From: Bacillota bacterium
GTDB taxonomy: Bacteria > Bacillota > Clostridia > Acetivibrionales > DSM-1351
Length of the DNA stretch: 8,228 bases
Assembly: GCA_023412635.1 (NCBI GenBank)
Contig: JAEYNI010000153.1
Span: 1 to 8,228, forward strand
Direction of reading: 5' to 3'
The position numbers and the translations under genes were made by a program. This document shows positions 5,372-8,228 of the stretch, piece by piece. The first letter of the stretch is position 1. Each line of letters opens with the position of its first letter. The notes under the pieces are model-generated. The model worked only from the letters and a program-made list of their open reading frames with translations. It was not told the origin of the DNA and searched no databases.

Positions 5372-7897
5372 TTAAGGTATTACATCCATGCCGTCATCAG
5401 GAAGTTCTTCGGAGATTGGCCCATTTGTAAAACCATCACCTGAATGATCATGATTATCAATGTTTGACGGTACTGTGGGCTGTACGGTTGAAGCATCGTG
5501 AATAGTGCAATACTCTTCCTGAGGAAGTTCGTACATCCAATCCTTGATCTGTGCTGACAGCGATGTATTTGACGGATCCTTTGGCAAATAAGGTACCGGT
5601 CTCTTGATAAATACTTTTTCCTGAACCAGGTTTGGAGGGCAATAGGGGCCAGCTAACAATGGCCTTCCGTACAGATCCTTACTTGATGTATCAACCTTGG
5701 CCAGGACATGTACATCACAAGTCTCTTTTGGTTCAGTTCCCTTAGCAAAGTACTCGGTAGTTATCTGACTGCCTCTGGGATCATTGGCACAATACGGGCC
5801 CGGAAGCTTTCCAGAGGATGCACAGATGGATTTCTTAACAATTCCTTCGGGCATACTATTAAATTCTTTTACTTCAAGATTCGAATGTATTCTGTTCATA
5901 ACCTTGTTCCATAATAACAGGGCTTGATTCCATTCTGCTCGCTTTAAGGATTTAGGAGTATTATAGCCATACCAGGTAGCTCCCACATAGTACGGTGAAT
6001 AGCCTACAAACCACTTATCCTTGTAATCGTTGGTGGTACCGGTTTTTCCAGCTGTAGGGATCGTTTTCCCAGCTTTGTTTTTTACCTGACCGTATCTCAA
6101 GTTTTTAACGTCGGGTACAGCTCCAGCAGCAGTACCGCTTGTTACAACATCGCGAAGCATACTGGTCATAAGAAAGGCTGTAGACTCCTTATATGCCACA
6201 TTGCTTTCCTGATTCTGCTGTTTATCAAGAAGAACATTCCCTTTATCGTCAGTAACCTTCGTATAAGCTATAGGCTCGAGATACATTCCTTTATTTACAA
6301 AAGGAACATATGCAGATGCCATAATCAACGGGTTTACACCTTCGTTAAGTCCCCCAAGGGCCATAGAAACATAACCTTCCTTTGGTCTGTCGATATGGAC
6401 CTTTTTTAAATAATCTATGGACTTGTCGGCTCCGAGGTAATCTCTGAAGAGTATGGCTGCAACAACGTTTTGGGATTTTGTTACAGCTTTTCTTACAGTA
6501 ATAAGACCCTGATAGGTTCCCGACTCGGCATTTGTTGGATATGGAGTGGTTGGTTTCGAATTATCCATATATACCGGAACATCGTCCACTACAGTACCTG
6601 CTGTAAATATACCTGAGTCAATACCAGGAGCATATACTGCGATAGGCTTGAAGCTTGAACCCGGCTGTCTTTGCATATCTGTTGCTCTATTGAGAGTAAA
6701 GTTTCCGGTCTTCGCACCGTATGAACCATACATTCCACGAATCTGACCGGTTGTAGGATCTAGCACCAGCATAGCTCCCTGAGCCTGCATATCAGGGTTG
6801 CTGATCTTTTCATTTGCAGGGAAGTTTTTGATATTAGTAAATTCCTCATTCATGATTTTCTGAACGTTGGAATCCTGTGTTGTATAAATCTTCAAGCCGC
6901 TGTTATAAATTTTAATGCTTGCAGCATCGCTTGAGAGATTGTATTTTTCCATTAGATCCTTTTTTACCTGTGTCAGAACATAGTCAACAAAGTAGCTTTG
7001 AACGTTTGTAACAGTCTTTTTTTCATCCTCTTGGAGCTGGTAGAACTTCAATTCTTCTGCTACTGCTTCGTCATGCTCATTCTGGCTTATATAGCCCTGT
7101 CTAAGCATTTCAGATAATATTATTTTCTGCCTTGCCTTGTTTCGATCCTTGTTTTTCTCACTCAGTGTAGGGTCATACAAACCTGGTGATTTGGTTATTC
7201 CTGCAATACAAGCACATTCAGCCAGTGATAGATCGCCTACATCCTTATTAAAAAATTTCTTGGCAGCTGCCTGGACACCATATACACCTGAACCGGTGGT
7301 AATACGGTTCATGTAATTATCTAAAATCTGATCCTTTGATAATACCTTTTCAAGGGCCATTGCCTGCCAGGCTTCCTGAACTTTTCTTTTTATAGTGGAC
7401 TCCTCATTACCCGTAATGTTTTTTACTAACTGTTGGGTAATTGTACTTCCTCCATAGGAGGCATTTCCAAAGGTAATAATATACTCAAAAGCAGCTCCCA
7501 TGAAACGCTTGATATCCATACCATTATGGGTTTTGAATCGGGAGTCTTCAATTGCTATAAATGCATTTCTCATATTGTCGGGTATTTCAGAATGTTCAAC
7601 GAGTACTCTGTTTTCGCTTCCCTTTATTTGGGCAATTTCATTTCCATCCTTATCATATATGAATGAAGTAAGCTTAGTTATATCCAATTGATCCGGGGTT
7701 ATAGGAGGGGCATTTTTTACATATCCGAAAACAGCGCCTCCCAAAATACCTCCAAAAACACACCCTAAAGATATGAGGATAACTAATACTGTCTTTATAA
7801 CTGCAAAGGTAAATTGGACAGCAGGAGAAGAACGTTTCTTTTTCTTCTTCATTGGCTGCTCTTCATTACCGATTGCAGCTTTCTCATTAGGTTTCAT
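5372..7897 (-). CDS. Bifunctional class A penicillin-binding protein (PBP1A family)
   Basis: The 841-residue enzyme polymerises lipid II into glycan strands (GT51 transglycosylase) and cross-links peptides (transpeptidase) on the outer face of the membrane. A basic cytoplasmic N-terminus (MKKKKKR, 16-22) is followed by one membrane anchor (about 30-59). GT51 motifs are IEDSRFKTHNG (116-126, catalytic E117), GGSTITQQLVKN (149-160) and RKVQEAWQA (171-179, E175). The transpeptidase has the SxxK motif SSFK (S414, K417), SQN (475-477) and KTGT (618-621). All active-site residues are intact. The C-terminal tail (about 680-841) carries five cysteines (692, 703, 727, 753, 797) and an acidic, probably disordered end. 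ATG 7897 is preceded by the near-ideal AAGGAGGA (7902-7909). The gene is monocistronic, with its own promoter and terminator. It corresponds to the group named ponA/mrcA elsewhere. Confidence 0.96.
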   Translation of the reverse strand: MKPNEKAAIGNEEQPMKKKKKRSSPAVQFTFAVIKTVLVILISLGCVFGGILGGAVFGYVKNAPPITPDQLDITKLTSFIYDKDGNEIAQIKGSENRVLVEHSEIPDNMRNAFIAIEDSRFKTHNGMDIKRFMGAAFEYIITFGNASYGGSTITQQLVKNITGNEESTIKRKVQEAWQAMALEKVLSKDQILDNYMNRITTGSGVYGVQAAAKKFFNKDVGDLSLAECACIAGITKSPGLYDPTLSEKNKDRNKARQKIILSEMLRQGYISQNEHDEAVAEELKFYQLQEDEKKTVTNVQSYFVDYVLTQVKKDLMEKYNLSSDAASIKIYNSGLKIYTTQDSNVQKIMNEEFTNIKNFPANEKISNPDMQAQGAMLVLDPTTGQIRGMYGSYGAKTGNFTLNRATDMQRQPGSSFKPIAVYAPGIDSGIFTAGTVVDDVPVYMDNSKPTTPYPTNAESGTYQGLITVRKAVTKSQNVVAAILFRDYLGADKSIDYLKKVHIDRPKEGYVSMALGGLNEGVNPLIMASAYVPFVNKGMYLEPIAYTKVTDDKGNVLLDKQQNQESNVAYKESTAFLMTSMLRDVVTSGTAAGAVPDVKNLRYGQVKNKAGKTIPTAGKTGTTNDYKDKWFVGYSPYYVGATWYGYNTPKSLKRAEWNQALLLWNKVMNRIHSNLEVKEFNSMPEGIVKKSICASSGKLPGPYCANDPRGSQITTEYFAKGTEPKETCDVHVLAKVDTSSKDLYGRPLLAGPYCPPNLVQEKVFIKRPVPYLPKDPSNTSLSAQIKDWMYELPQEEYCTIHDASTVQPTVPSNIDNHDHSGDGFTNGPISEELPDDGMDVIP

Positions 7898-7938
7898 AAT
7901 ATCCTCCTTAATACTTTAAAACAACATTTATTCACAAT

Positions 7939-7967
7939 ATTATACCACAGCTGGGAATTAGCCGCAA
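7939..7967 (-). promoter_or_regulatory. Predicted promoter of the penicillin-binding protein gene
   Basis: The minus strand has a perfect TATAAT (7944-7939) with an upstream TG in the extended -10 position (TGGTATAAT), and TTGCGG (7967-7962) after a 17-bp spacer. Transcription would start near 7932, giving a leader of about 35 bases containing the strong ribosome binding site. Confidence 0.7.
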
Positions 7968-8001
7968 CAAATTGCCATGGTGGGCATTCTTAACTTTTTA
8001 T

Positions 8002-8044
8002 TAAGAAAAAAAAAGAAAACCCCGGCCACTTCAAGTGGACGGGG
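8002..8044 (-). terminator. Strong Rho-independent terminator of the upstream minus-strand gene
   Basis: A GC-rich stem spans 8020-8044: CCCCG pairs with CGGGG and CCACTT with AAGTGG around the axis at 8032, with one G-A mismatch (8025/8039). On the minus strand it is followed by TTTT-C-T(9)-C (8019 down to 8005), a textbook terminator about 50 bases beyond the stop at 8094. It insulates the penicillin-binding protein gene from upstream transcription. Confidence 0.92.
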
Positions 8045-8059
8045 GAGTATATCAGCATT

Positions 8060-8080
8060 ATAAAGCGTTAAATGCTTTAT
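8060..8080. other. Small hairpin between stop codon and terminator
   Basis: The arms ATAAAGC (8060-8066) and GCTTTAT (8074-8080) pair perfectly around a 7-base loop. It lies between the stop of the partial right-hand gene and its terminator and has no T run, so it is more likely a 3'-UTR structure affecting mRNA stability than a terminator. It could also be chance. Confidence 0.4.
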
Positions 8081-8093
8081 CTTTAATACATAC

Positions 8094-8228
8094 CTAATTA
8101 GCTTCTTCCTGAGCGATATCCGCACTTTTCTTAAAGTCCTTCTTTTTACCCAGCAGAATTGGCTTTGCAGCCGAGGCTTCAAGCATTTTGCAGTTACCGT
8201 CGAAAATGCTGCCTTCCTCACATACAAA
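8094..8228 (-). CDS. C-terminal fragment of an unidentified protein
   Basis: Reading the minus strand from the window edge gives 44 codons ending in TAG at 8094-8096; the gene begins outside the window. The tail starts FVCEEGSIFDGNCKM and ends in a lysine-rich then acidic stretch (GKKKDFKKS...AQEEAN). The Cys followed by 'GxxFDG' faintly recalls the last Cys segment of PyrK/SudB-like flavin and iron-sulfur electron-transfer subunits, but the remainder does not match what I remember of them, so no function is assigned. This frame is preferred over the overlapping longer one because a strong terminator follows its stop, whereas the other frame reads through that terminator. Confidence 0.6.
   Translation of the reverse strand, partial: FVCEEGSIFDGNCKMLEASAAKPILLGKKKDFKKSADIAQEEAN

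Noticed and set aside
5457..7691. Several short open frames within the penicillin-binding protein gene
   Set aside because: They overlap a full-length protein with all active-site motifs and have no recognisable domains.
7987..8007. Inverted repeat TTCTTAA / TTAAGAA next to the T tract
   Set aside because: It is a short AT-only stem partly overlapping the T run of the terminator and is probably incidental.
7958..8227. An 89-residue minus-strand frame at the right edge
   Set aside because: It reads through a strong terminator (its T tract gives a run of Phe); the other frame ends at 8094, just ahead of that terminator.
1..8228. Search for CRISPR arrays, tRNA/rRNA genes, transposases, phage genes or retron-like elements
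   Set aside because: No regularly spaced repeats, RNA gene signatures or related proteins could be seen on either strand.

Overview
The window looks like chromosomal DNA of a low-GC Gram-positive anaerobe, most likely a member of the Clostridia. The evidence is AT-rich intergenic DNA, strong GGAGG-type ribosome binding sites, a PUA-less glutamate 5-kinase and a class A penicillin-binding protein with a clostridial-type cysteine-bearing tail. The species cannot be settled from the sequence alone; the Ruminiclostridium / Clostridium cellulolyticum group is only a guess.

Left part (1-1783, + strand): the 3' end of a MarR-type regulator, a DUF5360 (YvaD-like) membrane protein and a small multidrug resistance (SMR, YvaE-like) pump are packed without gaps, with the last two genes overlapping. 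A PAP2-like membrane phosphatase/phosphotransferase follows; its N-terminus is built of a six-residue tandem repeat. Next (1784-1931) comes an AT-rich promoter region with nested inverted repeats, then a stand-alone proB (1932-2750) with no proA beside it. A bidirectional hairpin terminator separates proB from the convergent minus-strand genes.

Middle (2909-5249, - strand): a second drug-efflux locus. A 14-TM DHA2/EmrB-type MFS exporter is followed, in the same direction, by a MarR regulator. The exporter promoter carries a near-ideal operator (14-bp perfect arms, 3-bp spacer) lying on the predicted transcription start. The regulator has its own promoter with a related palindrome across the -35 box. 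This suggests that the MarR protein represses both. The regulator probably starts at a TTG codon, because the longer ATG reading frame runs through its own promoter.

Right part (5309-8228, - strand): a bifunctional class A penicillin-binding protein (GT51 transglycosylase plus transpeptidase) with a clear promoter, a consensus Shine-Dalgarno sequence and a GC-rich terminator. Upstream lies a strong terminator that ends an unidentified gene, of which only the last 44 codons are in the window.

Overall the window holds two separate MarR-controlled drug-efflux loci and otherwise housekeeping genes. I see no CRISPR array, insertion sequence, phage gene, tRNA or rRNA, and nothing that qualifies as a wholly new defence or mobile system. 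The least explained items are the DUF5360/SMR pair, the nested repeat in front of proB, and the operator logic of the MFS/MarR locus.
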